Of a DNA stretch of 64,000 bases, positions 35,060 to 42,470 are shown piece after piece. The notes below the pieces were generated by a model. That model was not told the DNA's origin. It made no database searches and was given only the letters and a program-made list of their open reading frames with translations. Numbering within the stretch: position 1 is the first letter of the stretch; each line of letters opens with the position of its first letter. The DNA lies in the IMG/VR virus record IMGVR_UViG_3300035698_022014, positions 1-64,000 of that record. The stretch is one strand, 5' to 3'. This DNA is from a virus. Both the position numbers and the translations under genes were made by a program.

Positions 35060-35278
35060 TCAGATCTTAGGGGTGAGGGCAATAGGAATCTGTCTGAATG
35101 ACATGTGCTTTTCAATAACACTATCATATAGAAATATCATCTTGTGATAGATGATCGCTTGCTCTTCGACTGTTGTTCCGTCGTCGAACGGACTCTCCCT
35201 CTTGTCAATAATTTTATAGTAATTGGGATTGTACCCCAGACACAAACTAATGATCATTTCCTCACGAGCAGTTGCCAT
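35060..35278 (-). CDS. Small protein of unknown function upstream of gene 45 (72 aa)
   Basis: ATG 35278 (MATAREEMIISLCLGYNPNYY) has GGAG 7 bases upstream; an ATG two codons earlier (35284) is too close to it. The protein is a mixed alpha/beta sequence with no recognised motif (DDGTTVEEQAIIYHKMIFLYDSVIEKHMSFRQIP). It is co-directional with the replication operon, between a DexA-like gene and gp45. Confidence 0.55.
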   Translation of the reverse strand: MATAREEMIISLCLGYNPNYYKIIDKRESPFDDGTTVEEQAIIYHKMIFLYDSVIEKHMSFRQIPIALTPKI

Positions 35279-35310
35279 TTGCATGCTCCGTTTTTATAGA
35301 AAGGTGATTG

Positions 35311-35955
35311 TTATCTATCGACATTTTCCATGTCGAGCTCTGCACGCATAATCGCTTGCATACGAAGAACATTAGCCACAACGTCAATACTCGAGTCTGC
35401 TTTTACATAAATGCTTTTCCAATATTCTTCATCGTTAATTGGTGTCATGTCGAGCTTGGGGAGATTGAACTCAAACTTCGAATCAATGAATGTTGACATG
35501 TCACGCGACTTCCAACGAGGAAGATGTTCGCGGATCACACTTTCTTTCTTTGAGTCGCAAAACAGACGCCACAAGATTGCTGCATCATCCATACTATTCC
35601 ACGACCACCAAAGATCAATTCTGCCATGCGGCAGAAGATAATTTACGAACTCTCTTGTGAATTCGTCTATTGTAAGATCTTTAGAATGTGGTTTCAACGT
35701 CCTTTCGATGATCGCTTTTGGTTGGGATTTCCAAAACTCGACCCCGTCTGATGCTGCTAGATATCCACGATCTTTTTGGTCAGCGATGCTAAGCTTGAAT
35801 CGTTTGATACTCGAATATGCTGATTTTGTAGTGTACGGAGAAGTCGATACCATTGTTTTTGTATCAACCACAGCAACAGAGCAGTCCAATACAATACAAT
35901 TCTCGGGATGGTAACCAAGCATTGAGAAATCTATGAACAGAAACTTATCCTTCAT
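35311..35955 (-). CDS. DexA-like exonuclease-fold protein (214 aa), possibly inactive
   Basis: Start chosen at ATG 35955 (MKDKFLFIDFSMLG), which overlaps the preceding gene by 11 bases and has AGG upstream. It resembles T4 DexA, a 227-residue DEDD 3'-5' exonuclease: FIDF at the N-terminus, GVEFWKSQP, FVNYLLPHGRIDLWWSWNSMDDAAILWRLF and a C-terminal SSIDVVANVLRM. The first DEDD motif reads D-F-S where T4 has D-F-E, so one metal-binding acid is missing. The protein may be inactive, use another residue, or bind DNA only. Confidence 0.65.
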   Translation of the reverse strand: MKDKFLFIDFSMLGYHPENCIVLDCSVAVVDTKTMVSTSPYTTKSAYSSIKRFKLSIADQKDRGYLAASDGVEFWKSQPKAIIERTLKPHSKDLTIDEFTREFVNYLLPHGRIDLWWSWNSMDDAAILWRLFCDSKKESVIREHLPRWKSRDMSTFIDSKFEFNLPKLDMTPINDEEYWKSIYVKADSSIDVVANVLRMQAIMRAELDMENVDR

Positions 35956-36478
35956 TGGACGTACCTGTTTTGTATAAATCAAGTTCCATCTGCTTCGTTG
36001 TGCCGTTCTTTGTGCGTCCATAGTCGCCGTCATACATCTTCAACGCTTCTGCCTCAAACAACACAAATTGAGCAATTCGAGTACCTTGTTTGACTCTGAT
36101 AGGGCCTGTTGTAACATGCAGTGCACCGCCAACATTCCCACTATATCCCGTATCATAAACACCTGACGTGATGAACACTCCATTACGATTGAACGAGGAA
36201 CGAATTACCAACCACCCTGCCTCACCGTCCCCAATGGTGACATCGCTACTCATTGCGACGTCATATACACCAATGTGCAGGTTAAAATAGCCATCATCAT
36301 CAACCTCTACATCAATGCGATCACGGTGCAGTTTTTTATCCTCATCAATCACGAAAATTGTGGGTGACAAAGCAATAACTCTGTCCAATCGCATGTCGAC
36401 CGCATTGGAGCTTATCATCTCTACATCAACGTTGGTCGCAGTACTGTTGTTTTGCTCGCTAGCTATGTGTCTCATCAT
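35945..36478 (-). CDS. dUTPase / dCTP deaminase superfamily protein (177 aa)
   Basis: The C-terminal half has the trimeric fold's motifs: IRSSFNRNGVFITSGVYDTGYSGNVGGALHV in outline, then PIRVKQGTRIAQFVLFEAE and YDGDYG. 'YDTGYSG' matches dUTPase motif 3 (Asp, Tyr, Gly), while the Glu that dCTP deaminases need after it (VLEF) is replaced (GALHV). So a dUTPase-like or regulatory role is more likely than deamination. The N-terminal ~35 residues are extra. It is a second member of the family besides dut. ATGA overlap with the DUF3310-like gene upstream. Confidence 0.7.
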   Translation of the reverse strand: MMRHIASEQNNSTATNVDVEMISSNAVDMRLDRVIALSPTIFVIDEDKKLHRDRIDVEVDDDGYFNLHIGVYDVAMSSDVTIGDGEAGWLVIRSSFNRNGVFITSGVYDTGYSGNVGGALHVTTGPIRVKQGTRIAQFVLFEAEALKMYDGDYGRTKNGTTKQMELDLYKTGTSNEG

Positions 36479-36822
36479 GGTTGCTTACGCTCCTTGTCTG
36501 TAAAATGTGTTAGAAGGATTATGTAATGCATCGACTTGAGAAGGTCCTTCCGGTTGATACCTTCTTTACGTCCAAGTCTCATCAGATACTTGATGGCTGT
36601 CCCTTGACACATTTCACTGGCAATGTTCAATGATTCCCACACATCGATTGTTTGTATCTCCTCCTTACCAACATAGTGTTGAGAATAAGTACTTGCGACG
36701 TACTCTCCTAAGTCACGGAGTATTTCTTGCTCACTAAACTTATATTTGATAGTAGACGTATCACTTTGTGGGCTGACTGTCGTCTCAACTTTCGTCTGGC
36801 AGGGGTTATCTAATTTATCTCG
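36475..36822 (-). CDS. DUF3310-like protein (115 aa), probable TTG start
   Basis: The central and C-terminal part (QHYVGKEEIQTIDVWESL, GTAIKYLMRLGRKEGINRKDLLKSMHYI) is the DUF3310 pattern (HY.G.iE.idv.e......gnaIKYL.R.g.K....DL.Ka..Y), a small phage family often near nucleotide metabolism genes. No ATG is available: TTG 36822 has GGAG 3 bases upstream and overlaps the end of the dpdA-like gene by 8 bases; a TTG at 36879 is the alternative. Function unknown. Confidence 0.65.
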   Translation of the reverse strand, partial: RDKLDNPCQTKVETTVSPQSDTSTIKYKFSEQEILRDLGEYVASTYSQHYVGKEEIQTIDVWESLNIASEMCQGTAIKYLMRLGRKEGINRKDLLKSMHYIILLTHFTDKERKQP

Positions 36823-37672
36823 CAAAGTCAGTCTCCATGTTAATAAGGTTGTCGATGTAATCGCAATTCGTCTTTGCAAGATCGATCAGGGTCGAATCAG
36901 TGCACACTGTATCAAAATGTACCTCGGGCTCATACTTGCCATTCACCAATCCTGAAGGACTGTTGTCAAATCCAATGTTGTTCAATCCTGCCCACACAGC
37001 AGCAGAGCTATCCCACGTGTTGATATACCCAAGGTGATCTTTGACCAGAGATATTTCATTAGGACCGTCGATCATTCCAAGCATGTGTACACGCTTGTTG
37101 TTGTCTTGGATCTTTTGTACAATCCCACGATCAACAAGGATGTTCAGAAAGTGCCATCTGGAAAGAAACCGTTGAAGCTTATTACCTTGCTCTACGCCAT
37201 ATGCATTCGGTATAGCAAGAATGGACACTCCAATGTAATCTACGTGTCTAGATTCAGCGGCCCATGCAAATCCATCGATTAGATCTTCGATGTCGCCAAC
37301 ATTCGACTGTGGGACAAAGAATGTCCCAAACCCACCATCCCTGATTTCTCGACTAGTTTCAACGGCTTTGTCAATTGTTTTTTGACCTGGCTCAGCAGGA
37401 TAGTCCGACATTACAATGTAATCAGCACTGACTGTTGTACCCATCTCTACAAGTTTAGACGAAGGATACATAGGCGACCCTTGCTTGAACATCTCAAACC
37501 CGCCATTGTCAAGAATTGTCACACTCTCAGGATTCTCAAACTTTTCGTCCCCATACCACTGTGCATAACGCGGATCTGATTCGACAAGATGTGCCAACAC
37601 GAGATGGGTCTTTCTTCCTTTAGCAAAGTTGTCGAGGTGGGGAGTGGGTGTAATGTGGCAAAAGTCTGTCAT
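36815..37672 (-). CDS. dpdA: DpdA-like tRNA-guanine-transglycosylase family protein (285 aa)
   Basis: The tRNA-guanine transglycosylase core is recognisable: ILDNGGFEMF (Asp55, equivalent to the catalytic Asp of the TGT motif D-S-G-G-F), SADYIVMSDYP, 'YIGVSI', HMLGMIDGPNE and INTWDSSAAVW, where Asp221 would be the nucleophile. Phage DpdA enzymes exchange guanine in DNA for 7-deazaguanines such as preQ0. The FolE, QueD and QueE genes for making that base lie within 7 kb, which strongly supports DNA rather than tRNA as the substrate. Start ATG 37672 has GGAG 7 bases upstream. The length is shorter than bacterial TGT (~375). Confidence 0.75.
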   Translation of the reverse strand: MTDFCHITPTPHLDNFAKGRKTHLVLAHLVESDPRYAQWYGDEKFENPESVTILDNGGFEMFKQGSPMYPSSKLVEMGTTVSADYIVMSDYPAEPGQKTIDKAVETSREIRDGGFGTFFVPQSNVGDIEDLIDGFAWAAESRHVDYIGVSILAIPNAYGVEQGNKLQRFLSRWHFLNILVDRGIVQKIQDNNKRVHMLGMIDGPNEISLVKDHLGYINTWDSSAAVWAGLNNIGFDNSPSGLVNGKYEPEVHFDTVCTDSTLIDLAKTNCDYIDNLINMETDFAR

Positions 37673-37697
37673 GCAGTTCTCCATGTTGTAAATACAA

Positions 37698-37729
37698 ACA
37701 AGCGGAGATCATCAATGCTCTCCGCTTGT
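37698..37729 (-). terminator. Hairpin between the T-fold gene and dpdA-like gene
   Basis: A perfect 11-bp stem (ACAAGCGGAGA / TCTCCGCTTGT) with a 10-base loop, followed on the minus strand by TTTGTATTT. It is 10 bases past the T-fold gene's stop and 26 bases before the dpdA-like start, so it could terminate the upstream mRNA or shape the dpdA leader. Confidence 0.6.
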
Positions 37730-37738
37730 CAATTCTGG

Positions 37739-38122
37739 TTATTGGTAGATTGAAGTAGAGCCGTTCTCGCCATCTTCAGATATTTCGATGTGGATACCAC
37801 GGTCAGGATATCGCGCTGATATCTTCTCTGCAAGGTCATCAGAAATCATCTCACAGCTTTTGTAGTCTAACTGCAAGGCACCGTCACCATACAACGATTC
37901 GAGCCAACGTTTGAATTGAATAAATTCAATGTCACGATCGTTGTGAAAGACGTCAATAGCCACTTTGATATGAAAAATGTGACGGTGTGGATAGCCCAAA
38001 AAGCTGACATCGTACTCATCACCTGTAGCGAGTTTTGGATCAGTCAGCGCAGCTGGATATTTGTGGACACCTTCTCGCTGAAACTTTACCCAAATACGGT
38101 TTGTAATTTTACTTAGCATCAT
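37739..38122 (-). CDS. T-fold protein related to 6-pyruvoyl-tetrahydropterin/QueD enzymes (127 aa)
   Basis: The sequence NRIWVKFQREGVHKYP..., FLGYPHRHIFHIKVAIDVFHNDRDIEFIQFKRWLESLYG and the SCEMISDDLAEKI...ISEDGENGS ending fit a T-fold protein: His-x-His in YPHRHIF stands where QueD has HGH, and SCEMISDDL matches the 'PT.EN.A..I' helix. It lacks the catalytic Cys found before HGH in true QueD. A distinct true-QueD-like gene is at 43247-43834. I have seen such proteins in cyanophage-like genomes without assigned function. GGAG precedes the ATG at 38122. Confidence 0.6.
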   Translation of the reverse strand: MMLSKITNRIWVKFQREGVHKYPAALTDPKLATGDEYDVSFLGYPHRHIFHIKVAIDVFHNDRDIEFIQFKRWLESLYGDGALQLDYKSCEMISDDLAEKISARYPDRGIHIEISEDGENGSTSIYQ

Positions 38123-38139
38123 ACATCTCCATTATATAG

Positions 38140-38171
38140 AAAATGATGCAGGACAGAACCTACATCATTTT
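38140..38171 (-). terminator. Intrinsic terminator downstream of the 84-aa gene
   Basis: AAAATGATG / CATCATTTT form a 9-bp arm extended by AGG/CCT across a mismatch, with a short loop and a T-run on the minus-strand 3' side. It lies 24 bases past the stop at 38195. Confidence 0.65.
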
Positions 38172-38194
38172 GATTATCGTTCGTCGGTTTGTTA

Positions 38195-38449
38195 TTAGTC
38201 GATTTGCGTAACAGGAACCATGGTCATTCCTTGGTTGTTGTCAACTTCAACTTTTGCATAAGATCTGCCGCCGCGGTTCTCAAGACCTTTATAACGGCCA
38301 GTTGTTTTGACACCCTTGGTGTTTGTAAAGGATACAGGATCACCTTTTTTCATCTTTTGCACACGCTTTTTAGCTTTGTCATATTCTGCAGGCGCGTCCT
38401 CGGAAAGCTTGACTTTGATTGATTCTTCGATAAGTTGTTTGATTGACAT
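38195..38449 (-). CDS. Small basic protein, late, possible internal head protein (84 aa)
   Basis: ATG 38449 has AGGAG 9 bases upstream and a CATAAATA late box 42 bases upstream. It begins MSIKQLIEES, which resembles T4 capsid-targeting sequences (MKTYQEFIAE) with an I-x-E cleavage-like end. The rest is a Lys-rich helix (KAKKRVQKMKKG) then a small beta barrel of KOW/SH3-like look (GDPVSFTNTKGVKTTGRYKGLEN...AKVEVD). A DNA- or head-associated role is inferred from charge and late control. No family is firmly recognised. Confidence 0.55.
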   Translation of the reverse strand: MSIKQLIEESIKVKLSEDAPAEYDKAKKRVQKMKKGDPVSFTNTKGVKTTGRYKGLENRGGRSYAKVEVDNNQGMTMVPVTQID

Positions 38450-38490
38450 GTGTATTTCTCCTGTCGTTTGACTACATTAGCATTCTTGTC

Positions 38491-38498
38491 TATTTATG
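38491..38498 (-). promoter_or_regulatory. Late-type promoter box CATAAATA for the 84-aa gene
   Basis: Minus-strand CATAAATA lies 41 bases before ATG 38449, with one mismatch to TATAAATA at the first position. Together with the terminator at 38140-38171 it defines a one-gene late transcript inside an early-gene region. Confidence 0.55.
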
Positions 38499-38509
38499 TG
38501 AAAACTACA

Positions 38510-38740
38510 CTACACTACACGGTTATCTGGAAACAGTGCAAGCTGTGCTGCAATCCGGTCAAGTTCATTGGGAGTAGAGGCTTTGCGGATTGTAGACTGA
38601 AAGCGTTTGACGTTTTGGCTATTCTCGCCTTTAGCGACAAATTCTTTCACAGCTTTCAAGAGAATCTGTTGTTTTTCGTCTGCTGATTGTGCTGCCCATA
38701 CTTTTTTTGCTACGTCGCTGTAATCATTCAGAGTTTTCAT
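38510..38740 (-). CDS. Small helical protein of unknown function (76 aa)
   Basis: The start overlaps the stop of the preceding gene (ATGA at 38737-38740). It is a charged, mostly helical protein (VAKKVWAAQSADEKQQILLKAVKEFVAKGENSQNVKRF in outline) with no cysteine. Its stop lies 12 bases before the late box of the next gene. No family is recognised. Confidence 0.55.
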   Translation of the reverse strand: MKTLNDYSDVAKKVWAAQSADEKQQILLKAVKEFVAKGENSQNVKRFQSTIRKASTPNELDRIAAQLALFPDNRVV

Positions 38741-39144
38741 TCGATATGTCCTTTGGTTGATGCTTCATGATACCATTTATAGCGACGAAAGTCAACACTG
38801 GTACTCATGAATGTAGGAAGATTATCACAATAAAGTATCCTATCACCTCCTTTTTTGAGATAGCCTTTTAAGATTTTTGTGTCACACCATGCCATCCATT
38901 GGTGTGAATTGTCAACAAAGAACATTCGATGTGTATTGACAGGTTCAAGTAATTTGTCATTGAGCATGACACAACCTCCTGAATTGAATGGAACGACAGT
39001 GCCTGTATAACCATTTGACCACTTCGGGTTCTTGAATCTTATCGTGTTGTCACCTGTTCTGTAGCATTCCCATCTCCATTTGATAATTGCATATACTGCA
39101 GTCTTTACTGCACCATCCAATTGTCGATCAACCAATTCTTCCAC
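38737..39144 (-). CDS. Protein of unknown function (135 aa), GTG start
   Basis: GTG 39144 has AAGGAA 9 bases upstream and lies 16 bases after the hef C-terminal fragment. The sequence is rich in aromatic residues (WRWECYRTGD, HQWMAWCDTK, RRYKWYHEA) with a GYTGTVVPFNSGGCVML stretch. No known motif is recognised. Coupled to the 76-residue gene by an ATGA overlap. Confidence 0.5.
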   Translation of the reverse strand: MEELVDRQLDGAVKTAVYAIIKWRWECYRTGDNTIRFKNPKWSNGYTGTVVPFNSGGCVMLNDKLLEPVNTHRMFFVDNSHQWMAWCDTKILKGYLKKGGDRILYCDNLPTFMSTSVDFRRYKWYHEASTKGHIE

Positions 39145-39160
39145 AATTATGTTCCTTCGA

Positions 39161-39625
39161 TTATTTTGTATACTTCAACTTTCCACAATCATACACCTTT
39201 AAAAACCCATGATCAAGTGCGTTCTGATGCTCTGTCAATTCGGGACAAAAAGTGTCAGGATATTTTGCTTGGAGTTTAGCCCTTGTCATTTGTCTCCGAG
39301 GGATTCTCCTCTTTGTAGCTCTACAGTAGTAAGTGTAATCTGGTTTTGTCTGATGAGCCAGATTCATCCCCGACTTTTGATATATGTTGTTTTCAAAATC
39401 AGTCCACAACAAATCAGCATACGTGTAGACGTTAGTGACATTTGACATTATTTTTGATAGTCCACCCACAACAGGGAGTTTTGACGCAAATCTTGTAAGG
39501 TCGTGACTGTCACCATACCGTTTAAATGTCGCAACAGAAACCAACTGACCCTCATGCTCGAGGCCTATGTTGAAAGAGTGATTGACATGCCCTTGAATGT
39601 GATGATGCTCGAGAAACTCCTTCAA
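39161..39625 (-). pseudogene. Hef-type homing endonuclease, C-terminal fragment (-1 frame)
   Basis: The fragment (KEFLEHHHIQGHVNHSFNIGLEHEGQLVSVATF, SKLPVVGGLSKI, VYTYADLLWTDFENNIY) is the usual C-terminal part of T4-type Hef endonucleases, normally fused directly to the nuclease domain. Here it is in the -1 frame relative to 39622-40872 and could only start at a TTG (39625) without a ribosome site. A single missing base near 39622-39625 explains it. Probably not an independent gene. Confidence 0.75.
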
Positions 39626-40872
39626 TCAACATCATATACTACTTTTGTCTTTCTTGCCCCTATAGATGTGTCTGATGGCTCCAAAAGAGACATGATTTTT
39701 CGTCGGATTAGATCTGGACCATCTCTTAGATCATCTTCAAATAGGTGGATCAATCTTATGCCATTGTGTGCAGCATCTTTCTTTTTGTCTAAATGATAAT
39801 TTGTAGGTTTGAATTTCTCAGAATGCCAATAACAACCGTTTATTTCAAACCCTATGTTATAATCAGGGAGAAAGATATCAATCTCCTTGCGGTCACTTAA
39901 CAATGTTCTATCATTGAATATAGGGGAATAATCGGCTAGCCATCCACTAACTAAATGCTCGTAGGATGAAGGTTGTCCAATTCCCTTTCTCAGAATGTCG
40001 AAACTATCAAGCATCTCTGCTACAATAGGGTGGCTACATCCTAGAAATTCGCCCATTTGCTCGAGTGACATCGTTTTATAAAGTTCCTCCAACAGAACTT
40101 TGTCGTAAAGACCTTCAATGTTTTCTCTTGGCGTTCCTTTTGTAAACACGCCCAGTTTGCGTATTTGTGTGTTGATTGTGTGATTCTTGACATTGTATTT
40201 TTTCGCAATTTGTGGTATTGTGTATTGCTCTCTTAGTTTACGTAGAGTATCAGCACTCTGTATATCTATATGAATCTCTACATGCGTGTTTCTTTTTGTG
40301 TCTTCTCCAGACTGTTTAATAATGTCTGATGCTGTCTGAATGCTACAGCCAATTTGTTTTGAGCATTGTGTAACATTAGAACCGCTATGCCACTGTTTCA
40401 ATATCTGTGTTTTGACACTCTCTGTATCGAACTTAAACTTGTCAAACTTTTTGTACTTTTTGGCCCACTTGGTTACAGTAGAGGGTGCGTGTCCTGTAAT
40501 TGCTGATATTCTAACAATTGTCTCGCACGTATCGAATAGGATAGGATCGAAAGGGATTGATTTAATTGCAACAAGATTGCTAATTCTCACAAACCTTCGA
40601 ACAGAATCAACTGGAACCTCTAACCTATCTGCAACGACTCTACAATTGATAACTCCACTAATATAATCGTCCTGAAACTCACAGAACCTACGCGTGACAA
40701 TATCATAGAATGTCTCTTTCAAGGTTACACCCCAACGATCTGCAAGCTCCTGCACAGACGAGGATGATACGCCGTACGTATTTGCAATGGAAGAGAAGCT
40801 CTCCCCTGAATCAATTAGATCCTGAAAAGAGCTTCTAGTAAGAACAGACGTAAGTGTTCCTCTCTTAGACAC
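39622..40872 (-). CDS. hef: Hef-type homing endonuclease, N-terminal and nuclease part (416 aa, frameshifted)
   Basis: Several helix-turn-helix-like repeats (FSSIANTYGVSSSSVQELADRWGV; IPQIAKKYNVKNHTINTQIRKLGV) precede a nuclease core: EIDIFLPDYNIGFEINGCYWHSE, then GIRLIHLFEDD, the PD-(D/E)XK-like (EDxHD) signature of Hef homing endonucleases in T4-like phages. The frame stops at TGA right where family members continue into the fragment at 39161-39625. The GTG start overlaps the folE TAG by one base (TAGTG). Such free-standing endonucleases copy themselves into related phages. The frameshift suggests decay or an indel error. Confidence 0.8.
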   Translation of the reverse strand: MSKRGTLTSVLTRSSFQDLIDSGESFSSIANTYGVSSSSVQELADRWGVTLKETFYDIVTRRFCEFQDDYISGVINCRVVADRLEVPVDSVRRFVRISNLVAIKSIPFDPILFDTCETIVRISAITGHAPSTVTKWAKKYKKFDKFKFDTESVKTQILKQWHSGSNVTQCSKQIGCSIQTASDIIKQSGEDTKRNTHVEIHIDIQSADTLRKLREQYTIPQIAKKYNVKNHTINTQIRKLGVFTKGTPRENIEGLYDKVLLEELYKTMSLEQMGEFLGCSHPIVAEMLDSFDILRKGIGQPSSYEHLVSGWLADYSPIFNDRTLLSDRKEIDIFLPDYNIGFEINGCYWHSEKFKPTNYHLDKKKDAAHNGIRLIHLFEDDLRDGPDLIRRKIMSLLEPSDTSIGARKTKVVYDVD

Positions 40873-41579
40873 TATGCGCGATTACCTGCAAACTGCTGCT
40901 GCATCTTCACATTGTCAAAGAACTCTTGCTTGACACTTTGGTTGAAGAATTGTCCCCTAAGTTCCGTTGTCTGAGTCAATGAGCTGTTTGCCATCACTCC
41001 TCGTGTGGAACAACATCCGTGTGTAGCTTGGATGTAGACAGCAACATCGCGCGTTTCTGTTGCCTTGCTGATCTCGTTAGCAATGTCCATCGTCAACTGT
41101 TCTTGGAGTGTTCCACGACGTGCTGCATGCTGAGCAATACGAATATACTTCGAGAGTCCGATCACACTTGACGATGGTAATACTCCGATGTATGCTACAC
41201 CTTGAACGTCCTTGTGGTGGTGACTACACATTGAGTGGATCTCTGCACGAACAACAATCATTCCGCCATACCGTGTATCAGGATCAGTGTTTGGGAATGA
41301 AGTTACAGGTGGTGGTGGTGCGTAGCGACCTTGCATCGTTTCGTTGATGTACATCTTTGCAAGACGTTTTGCTGTTCCCATTGAGTTTGGATCTGTGTTG
41401 CGATCGATAATTAGGGAGTCGAGTACACCTTCAAACTTAATAGCCAATTCATCGATCAGCATGGCCGTTTCACCTTCTTCAATGAATGTCGATATGTTGT
41501 CATTTGCCCAGAAACGGCTATTACTATCTTCTAGCCGCGCTCGTATTGTATCGGAGATTGATTTGTTTTCTTTCGTCAT
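40872..41579 (-). CDS. folE: GTP cyclohydrolase I
   Basis: Zinc and active-site motifs are present: SMCSHHHKDVQGVAYIGVLP (Cys-x-x-His pair), GLSKYIRIAQHAARRGTLQEQLT and the ATHGCCSTRGV motif with the second zinc Cys. The enzyme turns GTP into dihydroneopterin triphosphate, the first step toward 7-deazaguanines (and folate). Start ATG 41579 (MTKENKS) is preceded by AAGG. Together with QueD, QueE and a DpdA-like enzyme nearby it fits phage DNA modification. 235 residues, typical length. Confidence 0.93.
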   Translation of the reverse strand: MTKENKSISDTIRARLEDSNSRFWANDNISTFIEEGETAMLIDELAIKFEGVLDSLIIDRNTDPNSMGTAKRLAKMYINETMQGRYAPPPPVTSFPNTDPDTRYGGMIVVRAEIHSMCSHHHKDVQGVAYIGVLPSSSVIGLSKYIRIAQHAARRGTLQEQLTMDIANEISKATETRDVAVYIQATHGCCSTRGVMANSSLTQTTELRGQFFNQSVKQEFFDNVKMQQQFAGNRA

Positions 41580-41692
41580 GTTTGTAGTGCCTTTCAGATT
41601 GTGTTTTATGTCAGTGGAAAGGAGCGAGGACTGACACACTCGGCCAACAGAAAAACCTTACGGTGCAACCTGTTGGAAAGTCTTGTTGCTTT
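41580..41692 (-). other. Leader of folE with imperfect inverted repeat
   Basis: This gene-free gap contains CCAACAG (41644-41650) paired with CTGTTGG (41670-41676) around AAAAACCTTACGGTGCAAC. It could be a terminator for the phosphoribosyltransferase gene or a leader structure for folE. No clear promoter is seen. Confidence 0.3.
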
Positions 41693-42133
41693 CTATTGTT
41701 GTTCCCATGGGAACGTGGCCCACGGTGCATCAGCCTGCAACATCATAGCTGTCACACCACTGTTGAATATGCTGTCTACTTTTGTAACAAGTGATGCATA
41801 CATGACGTTGTCTGTGCCACCATACGCACTGCTTATTGAGCTAAAAGTATGACCAGTATCATTGATATCATCAACAAATACAACTCTTTTACCTGCTTTT
41901 ATGCTTTCTTTTAGTGTGGAGTTGTGCTCGCACTTCTGCACATCACGTGTTTGCCAGACAATAGTTTGAAGTGGTACCTCAAGATGGTGTGATAGGTAAA
42001 GAGCAGGAAGAAGCCCCCCTCTTGTAATTCCTACAATAATGTCAGGACGATGTGTCTCAACGTGCGTCCTCAGGTGTTTGCACATAACATCAATATCATT
42101 GTAGCTGATATACATTTTAGCGACTATGCTCAT
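41693..42133 (-). CDS. Type I phosphoribosyltransferase (146 aa)
   Basis: The PRPP-binding loop VVFVDDINDTGHTF and the N-terminal DIIVGITRGGLLPALYLSHHL identify a type I phosphoribosyltransferase, closest in look to xanthine/hypoxanthine-guanine enzymes (the ...QTRD loop). It joins a base to PRPP to make a nucleotide. Its place between folE and queE suggests a purine or 7-deazapurine base as substrate, for salvage or for making a modified nucleotide; that is inference. A hairpin at 42161-42197 separates it from queE. Confidence 0.8.
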   Translation of the reverse strand: MSIVAKMYISYNDIDVMCKHLRTHVETHRPDIIVGITRGGLLPALYLSHHLEVPLQTIVWQTRDVQKCEHNSTLKESIKAGKRVVFVDDINDTGHTFSSISSAYGGTDNVMYASLVTKVDSIFNSGVTAMMLQADAPWATFPWEQQ

Positions 42134-42160
42134 TTACGTGCTCCTATTGTAAGCGGAATG

Positions 42161-42197
42161 AACGACAGATCTGATTGAACGTAGCAGATCTGTCGTT
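42161..42197 (-). terminator. Hairpin between queE and the phosphoribosyltransferase gene
   Basis: A perfect 13-bp inverted repeat (AACGACAGATCTG / CAGATCTGTCGTT) with an 11-base loop lies 6 bases past the queE stop. The T-run after it is weak, so termination may be partial. Confidence 0.65.
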
Positions 42198-42203
42198 TGT
42201 GTG

Positions 42204-42434
42204 TTACGCTAAACTAGCATAGAGGTGGATCTGAAGATTGAGAACGTAACCATGTTCGATGCAGTATTGTGCTGCATATTCATGATTGCGTTGATTTGCA
42301 CTCATGTCCAACAATCCAGGTTCCCAGAAGCTAATCACCTCATCGACTGTAGATCTTTCTCCGATCTCAATTCTGTTTGCTCCACTGTTCCGCAACTCCT
42401 TACTCTTTATTGGCTCGTCGTTGTATACGTTCAT
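42204..42434 (-). pseudogene. queE: QueE C-terminal part, downstream of an in-frame amber codon
   Basis: The frame is the same as that of 42471-43088, separated by TAG at 42471-42473 and 12 sense codons (HKKTNKPIYISP then MNVYNDE). Residues EVISFWEPGLLDMSANQRNHEYAAQYCIEHGYVLNLQIHLYASL are the usual QueE C-terminal region (the 'LNLQ.H' end) in outline. Position 42434 is only the first ATG after the stop, with no good ribosome site. Read-through would restore a QueE of about 294 residues (42204-43088). Confidence 0.75.
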
Positions 42435-42470
42435 TGGACTGATGTAGATTGGCTTGTTTGTCTTTTTGTG

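Noticed and set aside
35945-36478. Calling this protein a dCTP deaminase
   Set aside because: The catalytic Glu of deaminases is not at its place, while the dUTPase Asp/Tyr motif is.
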